NCBI RefSeq assembly: GCF_009208735.1
Contig: NZ_WFLJ01000020.1
Span: forward strand, 98,370-162,369
Reading direction: 5' to 3'
From: Janthinobacterium rivuli
Lineage (GTDB): Bacteria > Pseudomonadota > Gammaproteobacteria > Burkholderiales > Burkholderiaceae_D
DNA: 64,000 nt
Part shown: positions 21,448 through 29,892 of the stretch, piece by piece
How the letters are laid out: each line of letters starts with the position of its first letter
Position numbering within the stretch: position 1 is the stretch's first letter
The notes under the pieces: generated by a model
Database searches by the model: none
What the model saw: only the letters and a program-made list of their open reading frames with translations
Told to the model about the DNA's origin: nothing
Position numbers and translations under genes: made by a program

Positions 21448-22674
21448 TCAGTACAGCAATTCGTTAAACGGGATAAAGCGCAGCATGTCGCCACGCGCGA
21501 TCGACAGGCCCGGCGGGCAATCGATCAAGCCATCGCCCCACACGGTGGACGTCAGCACGCCGGAACTCTGGTTGGCGAACAGTTCCAGCTCGCCCTCGTC
21601 ATTGACCCTGGCGCGCAAGAACTCGTTGCGCTTGTCCGCCTTCAGGCGTTCAAACGCGGCCGGCAGCTTGTAGCTGCGCGGCGCCAGATTCCCCGCCACG
21701 CCCTGCAGGCGCAGAATGAACGGCCGCACGAACAGCAAAAACGTGACGAAGCTGGAGACGGGATTGCCGGGCAAGCCGACAAAGAACGCATCGCGCACTT
21801 CGCCGAAGGCCAAGGGTTTACCCGGCTTGACGGCGATCTGCCACATGTTCAGCCGCCCTTCCGCTTCCACGGCCGGCTTGATATGGTCTTCCTCGCCCAC
21901 GGACACGCCGCCCGAGGTGATGATCAGATCATTGCCCTGCGCCGCCTGGCGCAGCACGGCGCGCGTCGCCTCCAGGCTGTCGGGAACGATGCCCAGGTCC
22001 GTGATCTCGCAACCCAGATTTTCCAGCAGGCCGCGCAAGGTAAAACGATTCGAGTTGTAGACGGCGCCCGGCGCCAAAGGCTCGCCCGGCATGGCCAGCT
22101 CGTCGCCCGTGAAGAACACGGCCACGCGCAGCTTGCGCAGCACCGGCACTTGCGCCAGGCCCACCGAGGCGGCCAGGCCCATTTCCTGGCTGCGCAGGCG
22201 CCGGCCCGCGCCGAGGATCTCGCCGCCGGCGCGGATATCCTCGCCCTGGCGGCGCACCCATTCGCCCGCTTGCGGCACGTGGTTAACCGTCACCACGCCA
22301 TCGAGCAAGGTGCACTGCTCCTGCATCACGACGCAATCGGCACCGTCCGGAATCAGGGCGCCCGTGAAGATGCGCGCCGCCGTCCCCGGCTGCAAGGGCT
22401 GGCCCACGTGGCCGGCCGCGATGCGCTGCGACACGGGCAGGCTGGCCGCGCCGCTGGCGCAGTCAATCGCGCGCACGGCATAGCCATCCATCTGCGTGTT
22501 GTCGCGCTCGGGCACGTTCAGGGTCGACGTCTGGGCGGCCGCCAGCACGCGGCCGTTGGCGCGCATGGTGTCGACCAGCTCCACCTCGGCCAACGGGCGC
22601 GCCGCGCCCAGCATGAAGGCTTGCGCCTCGGCCACCGACAGCATCGGTTTGCGTACAGTGCTGGCGTCAGTCAT
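21448..22674 (-). CDS. moeA: MoeA, molybdopterin molybdenumtransferase
   Basis: 408 residues. Inserts molybdate into adenylylated molybdopterin. Visible signatures: RDNTQMDGYAVRAID near the N-terminus, GDELAMPGE, the LIITSGGVSVGEEDHIK motif and VGLPGNPVSSFVTF. ATG at 22672-22674 overlaps the thrC stop (TGATG), so translation is coupled to thrC; a GTG one codon upstream is an alternative. Confidence 0.96.
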   Translation of the reverse strand: MTDASTVRKPMLSVAEAQAFMLGAARPLAEVELVDTMRANGRVLAAAQTSTLNVPERDNTQMDGYAVRAIDCASGAASLPVSQRIAAGHVGQPLQPGTAARIFTGALIPDGADCVVMQEQCTLLDGVVTVNHVPQAGEWVRRQGEDIRAGGEILGAGRRLRSQEMGLAASVGLAQVPVLRKLRVAVFFTGDELAMPGEPLAPGAVYNSNRFTLRGLLENLGCEITDLGIVPDSLEATRAVLRQAAQGNDLIITSGGVSVGEEDHIKPAVEAEGRLNMWQIAVKPGKPLAFGEVRDAFFVGLPGNPVSSFVTFLLFVRPFILRLQGVAGNLAPRSYKLPAAFERLKADKRNEFLRARVNDEGELELFANQSSGVLTSTVWGDGLIDCPPGLSIARGDMLRFIPFNELLY

Positions 22675-24155
22675 CACAGCCCCGTATTTGAGGCGATGTA
22701 CGCCTTCATTTTGTCCACGTCCGTGCCCATCACAACGAACTTCTGCGGCAAGTCCTCGATGTTCTCGAAGCCGGCCGGGCGCTCCGCGTCCACGCCCAGC
22801 GCTTCGAGGATTGTTTCGTTGAACTTGGCCGCCAGCGCCGTTTCCAGCACGATCATCGGCACGTTCGGCTCCAGGTGCTCGCGCGCCACCTTGATGCCGT
22901 CGGCCGTGTGCGTGTCGATGGTGATGCCGTAGTCGTCGGCCACGTCGCGGATGGTGTCGAGGCGGTCCTGGTGCGTGGACTTGCCCGACTTGAAGCCGTA
23001 CTTGGCCACCAGCTTGAATTCGTCGCCATCGCTGCCAGGCTTGCCGGACAGGTCGAAGCCGCCGTGCGTTTCCACTTTCGTGAACAGCGCGCGTACGCGC
23101 CCGCTGTCGCGGCCCACCAGGTCGTAGACGAAGCGCTCGAAGTTCGACGCTTTCGAGATATCCATCGACGGGCTGCTCGTGTGATACGTCTCGGCGGATT
23201 TGCGCACGCGGTAGACGCCCGTGCGGAAGAATTCGTCGAGCACGTCGTTTTCATTCGTGGCCACCACCAGTTTCGAGATCGGTAAACCCATCATGCGGGC
23301 GATATGGCCGGCGCAGATATTGCCGAAGTTGCCCGATGGCACCGTGAACGACACCTTTTGCTCGTTGCTGGTGGTGGCCGCCAGGTAGCCGCGGAAGTAA
23401 TACACCACCTGCGCCACGACGCGCGCCCAGTTGATGGAGTTGACGGTGCCGATCTTCTGTTGCGCCTTGAACGGCAAGTCGTTCGACACGGCTTTCACCA
23501 TATCCTGGCAATCGTCGAACACGCCTTCGACGGCGATGTTGTAGATGTTCGGGTCTTGCAGGCTGAACATCTGCGCCGTCTGGAAGGCGCTCATTTTCTT
23601 GTGCGGCGACAACATGAAGACGCGGATGCCCTTCTTGCCGCGCATCGCGTATTCGGCCGCGCTGCCCGTGTCGCCGGACGTGGCGCCGAAGATATTGAGT
23701 TCGGCGTCGTGCTTGGCCAGCGTGTATTCGAACAGGTTGCCCAGCAACTGCATGGCCATGTCCTTGAAGGCCAGGGTCGGGCCGTTCGACAGCGCCTGCA
23801 GGATCAGGGTGGTCTGGCCGCCCTTGACGACGTTTTCTTCGAGCACGCGCAGCGGCGTGATGTCGGCCGCGTTTTCACCGGCGCGGGCGTTCTTGTAGAC
23901 TGCCTTGGTATAGGTTTTCGCCGTCAGTGCCTTCAGGTCCGCGGCCGGGATATCGGTGGCGAACTTCTTCAGGATTTCGTAGGCCAGGTCGGCATACGAC
24001 AATGTGCGCCAGGCGTTGAGCTCGGCACCAGTGACTTGCGGGTAGTGTTCAGGGAGATACAGTCCGCCATCGGGGGCCAGGCCGCCCAGGAGGATGTCGG
24101 AGAATTGCTGCGGATTCAATGGCGCTTTTTCAGCGCGGGTAGACACGTAGTGCAT
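22674..24155 (-). CDS. thrC: Threonine synthase
   Basis: 493-residue PLP enzyme converting O-phosphohomoserine to threonine. It starts MHYVSTRAEKAPLNPQQFSD. The PLP Lys lies in the SNGPTLAFKDMAMQ segment, and GATSGDTGSAAEYAMRGKKG binds phosphate. It leads a thrC-moeA-moaD operon, common in Burkholderiales. The homoserine dehydrogenase gene hom, often immediately upstream, is absent: the next upstream gene is divergent. Confidence 0.97.
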   Translation of the reverse strand: MHYVSTRAEKAPLNPQQFSDILLGGLAPDGGLYLPEHYPQVTGAELNAWRTLSYADLAYEILKKFATDIPAADLKALTAKTYTKAVYKNARAGENAADITPLRVLEENVVKGGQTTLILQALSNGPTLAFKDMAMQLLGNLFEYTLAKHDAELNIFGATSGDTGSAAEYAMRGKKGIRVFMLSPHKKMSAFQTAQMFSLQDPNIYNIAVEGVFDDCQDMVKAVSNDLPFKAQQKIGTVNSINWARVVAQVVYYFRGYLAATTSNEQKVSFTVPSGNFGNICAGHIARMMGLPISKLVVATNENDVLDEFFRTGVYRVRKSAETYHTSSPSMDISKASNFERFVYDLVGRDSGRVRALFTKVETHGGFDLSGKPGSDGDEFKLVAKYGFKSGKSTHQDRLDTIRDVADDYGITIDTHTADGIKVAREHLEPNVPMIVLETALAAKFNETILEALGVDAERPAGFENIEDLPQKFVVMGTDVDKMKAYIASNTGL

Positions 24156-24209
24156 AGATTTGAAGAGTCCAGTTGAGCTGAGTGCGGTTGATCATGAATG
24201 GCAGCGGAT

Positions 24210-24215
24210 ATTATA
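24210..24215 (-). promoter_or_regulatory. Probable thrC -10 element
   Basis: Perfect TATAAT on the minus strand in CACTATAATATCC, about 55 bp upstream of thrC. No matching -35 was identified. The 24156-24442 gap holds this and no gene. Confidence 0.4.
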
Positions 24216-24442
24216 GTGCCAGCCGCTCCCCAAGGCGAATCGCATGCGTACGCTGCCGTCCTGGCCGGCGCGCTTGTTGTCAAACAGCAGCGCCCGACAG
24301 ACATAAAACATTGCAATTTGGAAATTTTTTATGACGAGATCAACGCTCCGTACAAAGATGCATGCGCAGACTGGCGCGGGCGCCTGATTTGCGCCACACT
24401 GGTGTTTGTCGGCCCGCCTGCGGGCCATTCATGGAACCGGCC

Positions 24443-25183
24443 ATGTCGCTGAGTAAAAAACCGTATCTGCAAAGCGCCGCGCTGCGCCCCGACGCCGTCG
24501 TCGACCTCGACCACTATCCATTCACCATCCCCGCCATCCGCGACTTCGTGCACATGGATTTCCACCCCGACGTGACGTTCTTCGTGGGCGAGAATGGCAG
24601 CGGCAAGTCGACCATGCTCGAGGCGCTGGCCGTGGCGCTGGGCTTCGGCAAGGATGGCGGCACGCGCAACGTGCGCATCGCCCTGCCCTCGGACGAGGAA
24701 TCGGGCCTGCACGCGCATCTGCGCCTGAGCAAGAGCTACAAGAAACCGGACGACAGCTATTTCCTGCGCGCCGAAAGCTTTTTCAACGTCGCCACCTACA
24801 TGGACGACATGCCCGAATACCTGGCCAGCTATGGCGGCAAGTCGCTGCACGCGCAATCGCACGGCGAAGCGTTCATGGCGACCCTGATCAACAAGCTGCG
24901 GGGAAAAGGCCTGTACCTGCTGGACGAGCCCGAGGCGGCCCTGTCGCCCAGCCGCCAGATGGCGGCCCTGTCCGTGATCCACCAGCTGGTGCAGGACGAC
25001 TCGCAGCTGATCATCGCCACCCATTCACCGATACTGCTGGCCTACCCGAACGCGAAAATACTCAGCTTTACGGGCGGCGGCATCCACGAGATGGCCTATG
25101 AAGACACGGAACATTACGCCGTGACGCGCGATTTTTTGAATCACTACCCGCGGAGGCTGGAGCAGCTGTTTGAGGAAGATTAA
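24443..25183 (+). CDS. Stand-alone SMC/RecF-type AAA ATPase
   Basis: About 246 residues (ATG 24443, MSLSKKPYLQ; ATG 24431 is an alternative, and neither has a strong ribosome site). It has an ABC/SMC nucleotide-binding core: Walker A FFVGENGSGKSTM, a SHGEAF segment in the signature position, Walker B LYLLDEPEAALSP, and an H-loop IIATHSPILLAYPN. There is no transmembrane segment and no long coiled coil. This is the AAA_21/AAA_23-type family of small soluble ATPases. No nuclease or TOPRIM partner is adjacent. Function is unknown beyond ATP hydrolysis. Confidence 0.8.
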   Translation: MSLSKKPYLQSAALRPDAVVDLDHYPFTIPAIRDFVHMDFHPDVTFFVGENGSGKSTMLEALAVALGFGKDGGTRNVRIALPSDEESGLHAHLRLSKSYKKPDDSYFLRAESFFNVATYMDDMPEYLASYGGKSLHAQSHGEAFMATLINKLRGKGLYLLDEPEAALSPSRQMAALSVIHQLVQDDSQLIIATHSPILLAYPNAKILSFTGGGIHEMAYEDTEHYAVTRDFLNHYPRRLEQLFEED

Positions 25184-25231
25184 GGCGATTCCGTCTTTAT
25201 ATCAGCGCCCGGGACGTCACGGCGGCGCGAG

Positions 25232-25329
25232 AAACCGTAGCGAGCAAGCCCAATGTCGCGTTGAGTAGCGCAGCCGTACCAGGGTACGGCGAGCAACGCC
25301 GACGCGAGAGTGGGCTGCGCAGTAGGTTT
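25232..25329 (-). repeat. ~98-bp structured intergenic repeat, copy A
   Basis: Read on the minus strand it begins AAACCTACTGCGC and ends GCTCGCTACGGTTT. AAACC and GGTTT at the ends are complementary. An internal 8-bp hairpin GCCGTACC/GGTACGGC (25273-25280 and 25283-25290) sits near the middle. It starts 13 bp after the sdaA stop, between two convergent genes. The related copy B is at 49872-49968. Confidence 0.7.
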
Positions 25330-25341
25330 ATCGCGTCGCCC

Positions 25342-26742
25342 TCAGCAAGCTGCGTGGTTCACGGTAATGACGTGAACTGCCAGGCCGCCCAACGACGTTT
25401 CCTTGTACTTGTCCTGCATGTCCGCGCCCGTCTGGCGCATGGTTTCGATGACTTCGTCGAGGCTGACGAAATGCGTGCCGTCGCCCTTCAGCGCCAGCGA
25501 GGCGGCCGTGATGGCTTTCACGGCGCCCATGCCATTGCGCTCGATGCAGGGGATCTGCACCAGGCCGCCGATCGGGTCGCACGTCATGCCCAGGTGGTGT
25601 TCGATGCCGATTTCGGCCGCGTTCTCGATCTGTTCATTGGTGCCGCCCAGGGCCGCCACCAGGCCGGCCGCCGCCATGGCGCAGGCCACGCCCACTTCGC
25701 CCTGGCAGCCCACTTCGGCGCCCGAGATCGAGGCATTGCGCTTGCACAGCATGCCGATGGCGGCGGCCGTCAGCATGAAGCGGCGCACGCCGCCGACCGG
25801 ATCGCTGGGGCGGCAATCCTGCGCATAGTAGCGCAGCACGGCCGGGATGATGCCGGCGGCGCCGTTCGTCGGCGCCGTCACCACGCGCCCGCCGGCCGCG
25901 TTTTCCTCGTTCACGGCCATCGCGTACAGGCTGACCAGGTGCACGGCGTCGTGCGGCAAGTCGTTGGCGCGGTTGTCGGACGCCTTCGCCTCCTGCGCCA
26001 GGCGCCACAATTTCGCGGCGCGGCGCTTGACGTTCAAGCCGCCCGGCAGGTTGCCCGTCGTTTCCAGGCCGTGCGCGATGCAGTCGCGCATGACGTGCCA
26101 GATGCGGTCCAGGCCCGCATTCAATTCCTCGTCGCTGCGCTTAACGCACTCGTTCGCGCGCAGCATTTCCGGAATCGACAAGCCGCTTTCCAGGCCATGC
26201 GCCAGCAACTGCTCCATCGTGTCGAAGGGGAAGACGACGCGAGCAGCAGCGGCCGACTCCACCGCCGCTTCCGCCTGCGCCTCGCCCGCTTCGCGGATAA
26301 AGCCGCCGCCGATCGAGTAATACACCCTGTCGACGCGGCTGCCGTCCGCCAGTTTCAGGGTGAAGCGCATGCCGTTCGGGTGTTCGGGCAGCGATTCGCT
26401 CTTGTGCCAGACCAGGCCCGTGGCGGCCGTGAATGGCACCACGCGCGTGCCCAGCAGCGCGATCTCGCCGGCCGCCTCGATGGCGGCCAGCTTGCTGTCG
26501 ACGGCATCGGGCGCGACGTCCTGCGGCGTTTCGCCCATCAGGCCAAGAATGACGGCCTTGTCCGTGGCATGGCCCACGCCAGTCAGCGCCAGCGAGCCAT
26601 ACAGGGCCGCCTCGACGCCCACCACCTGGTCCAGCGGACCGTATTCGACCAGAAAACGCCGCGCCGCCACCATCGGCCCCACCGTGTGGGAACTCGACGG
26701 CCCGATGCCGATCTTAAATAAGTCGAATACGCTCATATCCAT
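25342..26742 (-). CDS. sdaA: L-serine ammonia-lyase (serine dehydratase), iron-sulfur type
   Basis: 466 residues. Deaminates serine to pyruvate. The N-terminal beta domain contains DLFKIGIGPSSSHTVGPM. The catalytic alpha domain carries Cys residues suited to a [4Fe-4S] cluster in CKRNASISGAEVGCQGEVG and MTCDPIGGLVQIPC, plus the APTNGAAGIIPAVL motif. ATG 26740-26742 is used; a second ATG two codons later is possible. It is the third gene after kbl and tdh in the same direction (48-bp gap). It would therefore act after threonine-derived glycine is converted to serine. Confidence 0.95.
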   Translation of the reverse strand: MDMSVFDLFKIGIGPSSSHTVGPMVAARRFLVEYGPLDQVVGVEAALYGSLALTGVGHATDKAVILGLMGETPQDVAPDAVDSKLAAIEAAGEIALLGTRVVPFTAATGLVWHKSESLPEHPNGMRFTLKLADGSRVDRVYYSIGGGFIREAGEAQAEAAVESAAAARVVFPFDTMEQLLAHGLESGLSIPEMLRANECVKRSDEELNAGLDRIWHVMRDCIAHGLETTGNLPGGLNVKRRAAKLWRLAQEAKASDNRANDLPHDAVHLVSLYAMAVNEENAAGGRVVTAPTNGAAGIIPAVLRYYAQDCRPSDPVGGVRRFMLTAAAIGMLCKRNASISGAEVGCQGEVGVACAMAAAGLVAALGGTNEQIENAAEIGIEHHLGMTCDPIGGLVQIPCIERNGMGAVKAITAASLALKGDGTHFVSLDEVIETMRQTGADMQDKYKETSLGGLAVHVITVNHAAC

Positions 26743-26790
26743 GTAGTGTCTCTTTATATTGGTATGTTTTTATGAATTGCGGTGCTGGAC

Positions 26791-27756
26791 TCAGGCTGCC
26801 TTGGCAGCCTGCCCCGCGTCGACATTGGCCAGCATGTCGGTGACCATCTGCTCGACGCCGATCTGCGCCTTCCAGCCCCAATCGGCGCTGGCCTTGCTGT
26901 CGTCCAGGCTTTGCGGCCAGCTGTCGGCGATGGCCTGGCGGCTGTCCGGCTTGTAGCTGATCTTGAAGTCCGGCACCATGTGCACGATGGCCTTGGCCAG
27001 CTGCTCGGGGTTGAACGACACGCCCGCCACATTGTACGAAGAACGGATCTTGATCGATGCCGCCGGCGCGTCCATCAATTCGATGGTGGCGCGGATGGCG
27101 TCGGGCATGTAAATCATCGGCAAGGTGGTGTTCCCATCGAGGAAGCAGTCATAGCGTTCGCCGCGCAAGGCCGCATGGAAGATGGCGATCGCGTAATCCG
27201 TGGTGCCGCCGCCCGGAGGCGACTTGTAGCTGATGATGCCCGGGTAGCGGATGCTGCGCACGTCCACGCCATACTTGTTGAAGTAGTACTCGCACAGGCG
27301 CTCGCCGGCCAGCTTGCTGATGCCGTACATCGAGGTCGGATCCATCACCGTCATTTGCGGCGTGTTCACCTGCGGCGTGTTCGGGCCGAAGGCGGCGATC
27401 GACGACGGCCAGAAGATGCGCAGCGGCTTGCCCGCCTCGCCCCGCTCGCGCGCCAGTTCCAGGATATTGAGCAAGCCATCCATGTTCAGGCTCCACGCCT
27501 TCAATGGCGCCGCCTCGCCCGTGGCCGACAGCATGGCCGCCAGCTGGTACACCTGGGTGATGTTTTCATCGGCGATGATGGCCGCCAGGCCGTCCTTGTC
27601 CAGCACATTCAATTGCGCATAGCGCTTGGCCTGGTACAGATTATGCGTGCCGATGTCGCTGGCGATGACGTTGTCCGCGCCGTGCTGCAGCGCCAGCGCG
27701 CCCACCAGTTCACTACCGATTTGGCCGTTTGCGCCGATGACTAAAATGCGTTCCAT
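26791..27756 (-). CDS. SDR-type L-threonine 3-dehydrogenase
   Basis: 321-residue extended short-chain dehydrogenase. NAD-binding motif VIGANGQIGSELVGALA is at the N-terminus, with SSIAAFGP and the catalytic pair Tyr-x3-Lys in TSMYGISKLAGERLCEYY. The placement immediately after kbl (20-bp gap), and the resemblance of YNVAGVSFNPEQLAKAI to the SDR form of threonine dehydrogenase (distinct from the zinc E. coli Tdh), support the call. Product 2-amino-3-ketobutyrate is the substrate of Kbl. Confidence 0.85.
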   Translation of the reverse strand: MERILVIGANGQIGSELVGALALQHGADNVIASDIGTHNLYQAKRYAQLNVLDKDGLAAIIADENITQVYQLAAMLSATGEAAPLKAWSLNMDGLLNILELARERGEAGKPLRIFWPSSIAAFGPNTPQVNTPQMTVMDPTSMYGISKLAGERLCEYYFNKYGVDVRSIRYPGIISYKSPPGGGTTDYAIAIFHAALRGERYDCFLDGNTTLPMIYMPDAIRATIELMDAPAASIKIRSSYNVAGVSFNPEQLAKAIVHMVPDFKISYKPDSRQAIADSWPQSLDDSKASADWGWKAQIGVEQMVTDMLANVDAGQAAKAA

Positions 27757-27776
27757 TGTCTTGTCCTGATATCTTG

Positions 27777-29003
27777 TTAGTTATTCGTCGTGGTCGTAGG
27801 CAGCAGGCCCAGTTCCTTGCCCGCCTGCTCGAAGGCGGCCAGCACTTGCACCAGCTGTGCGCGCGTATGCGCGGCCGACAGCTGTACGCGGACACGGGCC
27901 TGGCCCATCGGCACGACCGGGTAGAAGAAGCCCGTCACCAGCACGCCCAGTTCATACAGGCGGGCGGCGAATTGTTGCGCCACCGGGGCGTCGAACAGCA
28001 TCACGGGAACGACCGGATGGGTGCCCGGCTTGATGGTGAAGCCGATGCGCTCGATCTCGCTGCGGAAGAACGCCGTGTTGTCATGCAGGCGGTCGCGCAG
28101 TTCCGTCGACTTGGCCAGGCGGGCCAGCACCGACAGCGAAGCGCCGGCGATCGATGGCGCCAGGGTGTTCGAGAACAGGTAGGGGCGCGATTTCTGGCGC
28201 AGGGTGTCGATGACTTCCTTGCGCGCCGAGGTGAAACCGCCCATGGCGCCGCCCAGGGCCTTGCCCAGGGTGCCCGTGATGATGTCGATGCGGCCCATCA
28301 CATTGTGGTGTTCGTGCGTGCCGCGGCCCGTCGCGCCCATGAAGCCGGAAGCGTGGCATTCGTCGATCATCACCAGCGCGCCATACTTGTCGGCCAGGTC
28401 GCAGATCTTGTCGAGTTGCGCGATCGTGCCGTCCATCGAGAACACGCCGTCCGTGACGATGACTTTATGGCGCTTGCCGGCGGCGATCGCCGCTTGCAGC
28501 TGCACTTCCAGGTCGGCCATGTCGTTGTGCGCATAGCGGTAGCGGCCAGCCTTGCACAGGCGGATGCCGTCGATGATGGAAGCGTGGTTCAGCGCGTCGG
28601 AGATGATGGCGTCGTTTTCATCGAACAGGGGCTCGAACACGCCGCCGTTGGCGTCGAATGCGGCCGCGTACAGAATCGTGTCCTCGGTGCCCAGGAAGCT
28701 GGAGATGGCCTGTTCCAGCTCCTTATGCACGGTTTGCGTGCCGCAGATGAAGCGCACGGACGACAGGCCGTAGCCATATTTTTGCGTAGCGGCAATCGAC
28801 GCTTCCTGCGTCTGCAGGTCGCCGGACAGGCCCAGGTAGTTGTTCGCACACATATTGATCAGGGTACGGCCATCGTCACACACCACTTCGGCGCCCTGGC
28901 GCGAGGCGATCACGCGCTCGGGCTTGTACAAGCCCTGCTGGCGCAGTTGATCGAGATTCTGTTGCAGACCGCTGAAAAAGGTGTTCTTCGCTTGCTCGCT
29001 CAT
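27777..29003 (-). CDS. kbl: 2-amino-3-ketobutyrate coenzyme A ligase (glycine C-acetyltransferase)
   Basis: 408-residue alpha-oxoamine synthase using PLP. Splits 2-amino-3-ketobutyrate with CoA into glycine and acetyl-CoA. Motifs include NNYLGLSGD, IDECHASGFMGATGRG and the PLP Lys in IITGTLGKALGGAMGG. AAGGAACATC precedes ATG 29001-29003. It is the first gene of the kbl-tdh-sdaA operon, divergent from an XRE-cupin regulator across 222 bp that contain a strong inverted repeat. Confidence 0.96.
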   Translation of the reverse strand: MSEQAKNTFFSGLQQNLDQLRQQGLYKPERVIASRQGAEVVCDDGRTLINMCANNYLGLSGDLQTQEASIAATQKYGYGLSSVRFICGTQTVHKELEQAISSFLGTEDTILYAAAFDANGGVFEPLFDENDAIISDALNHASIIDGIRLCKAGRYRYAHNDMADLEVQLQAAIAAGKRHKVIVTDGVFSMDGTIAQLDKICDLADKYGALVMIDECHASGFMGATGRGTHEHHNVMGRIDIITGTLGKALGGAMGGFTSARKEVIDTLRQKSRPYLFSNTLAPSIAGASLSVLARLAKSTELRDRLHDNTAFFRSEIERIGFTIKPGTHPVVPVMLFDAPVAQQFAARLYELGVLVTGFFYPVVPMGQARVRVQLSAAHTRAQLVQVLAAFEQAGKELGLLPTTTTNN

Positions 29004-29151
29004 GATGTTCCTTGTGTGTCCCTGTTGTATGCGTATGGTGTCCGTGTGCTCTCAGCCGTCATAGGAGGAACCGTCGCTTGACCGGCGCGCGCACAATGCT
29101 GTACCGTGAAGCGCTGTTTGAAGTCTACACGTTTCCGTGCTTTTCCTCAAA

Positions 29152-29187
29152 ATCCACTATTTCGAACTGAAATTCAATATAGTGGAT
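29152..29187. promoter_or_regulatory. Inverted repeat (likely operator) between kbl and the XRE-cupin regulator
   Basis: Perfect 9-bp arms ATCCACTAT (29152-29160) and ATAGTGGAT (29179-29187) separated by 18 bp, so the half-site centres are 27 bp apart. It lies 39 bp upstream of the regulator start and 149 bp from kbl, in the AT-richest part of the gap. It is a likely binding site of the adjacent regulator. Confidence 0.6.
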
Positions 29188-29225
29188 ATTACCCAAGCCT
29201 ATTGAACTTTGCAAGCCACCTGCCG

Positions 29226-29801
29226 ATGAAAACCAGCGTTTCGACCAATTCCCCCCCTGAAGTGGGTGCCACACTGCAACGGCTGCGCCTGGCGCGCGGC
29301 CTGACACTCGAGGATTTGTCGCGCATCGCGGGCGTCTCGAAGTCCATGCTGTCGCAAATCGAGCGCGAAAAAGCCAATCCCACCATCGCCATCACGTGGC
29401 GCCTGGCCAACGCCCTGGGCGTGCAGATCGGCGAATTGCTGTCGAGCGCGGAAAAAGCCGTGGAAACCATCCGCATCACGGACGCCCATGAAACCCCCAC
29501 CCTGCCCGGCGACCACGCGGGCTACGTGCTGCGCATCCTGGGGCCGATGGAACTGGCCGGCAAATACGAATGGTATGAAGTGACCCTGGCGCCGGGCGGC
29601 GAACTGGCGTCGCAGCCGCACGACCCGGGCACCACCGAGCATTTGACGGTGATCCACGGCAACCTGGAACTGGAAGTGGGCGCGGCGAAGAAAAAGGTCA
29701 AGAATGGCGGCACGGCGCGCTATCCGGCGGACCAGCCGCATACGATACGCAATCTGGGCAAGACGGAAGGCAAGGCCTTATTGGTGGTAATCCATAGATA
29801 G
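29226..29801 (+). CDS. XRE-family regulator with cupin sensor domain
   Basis: 191 residues from ATG 29226 (MKTSVSTNSPPEVGATLQRL). The helix-turn-helix is at residues about 12-65 (RGLTLEDLSRIAGVSKSMLSQ). A C-terminal cupin_2 beta-barrel (HDPGTTEHLTVIHGNLELEVG ... YPADQPHTIRNLG) supplies a metal or small-ligand site. It is divergent from kbl-tdh-sdaA, so control of threonine/serine catabolism is the natural guess. Upstream in-frame codons lie in the probable operator and are not used. Confidence 0.88.
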   Translation: MKTSVSTNSPPEVGATLQRLRLARGLTLEDLSRIAGVSKSMLSQIEREKANPTIAITWRLANALGVQIGELLSSAEKAVETIRITDAHETPTLPGDHAGYVLRILGPMELAGKYEWYEVTLAPGGELASQPHDPGTTEHLTVIHGNLELEVGAAKKKVKNGGTARYPADQPHTIRNLGKTEGKALLVVIHR

Positions 29802-29892
29802 TTGCTTTTCAGCGGTGTGCAATAAGCTCTTTCGCCCATGCTAAGATTTTGGATTAGACAAGATTTTCACTGTCTTTCATGGAGCCTTAGCA

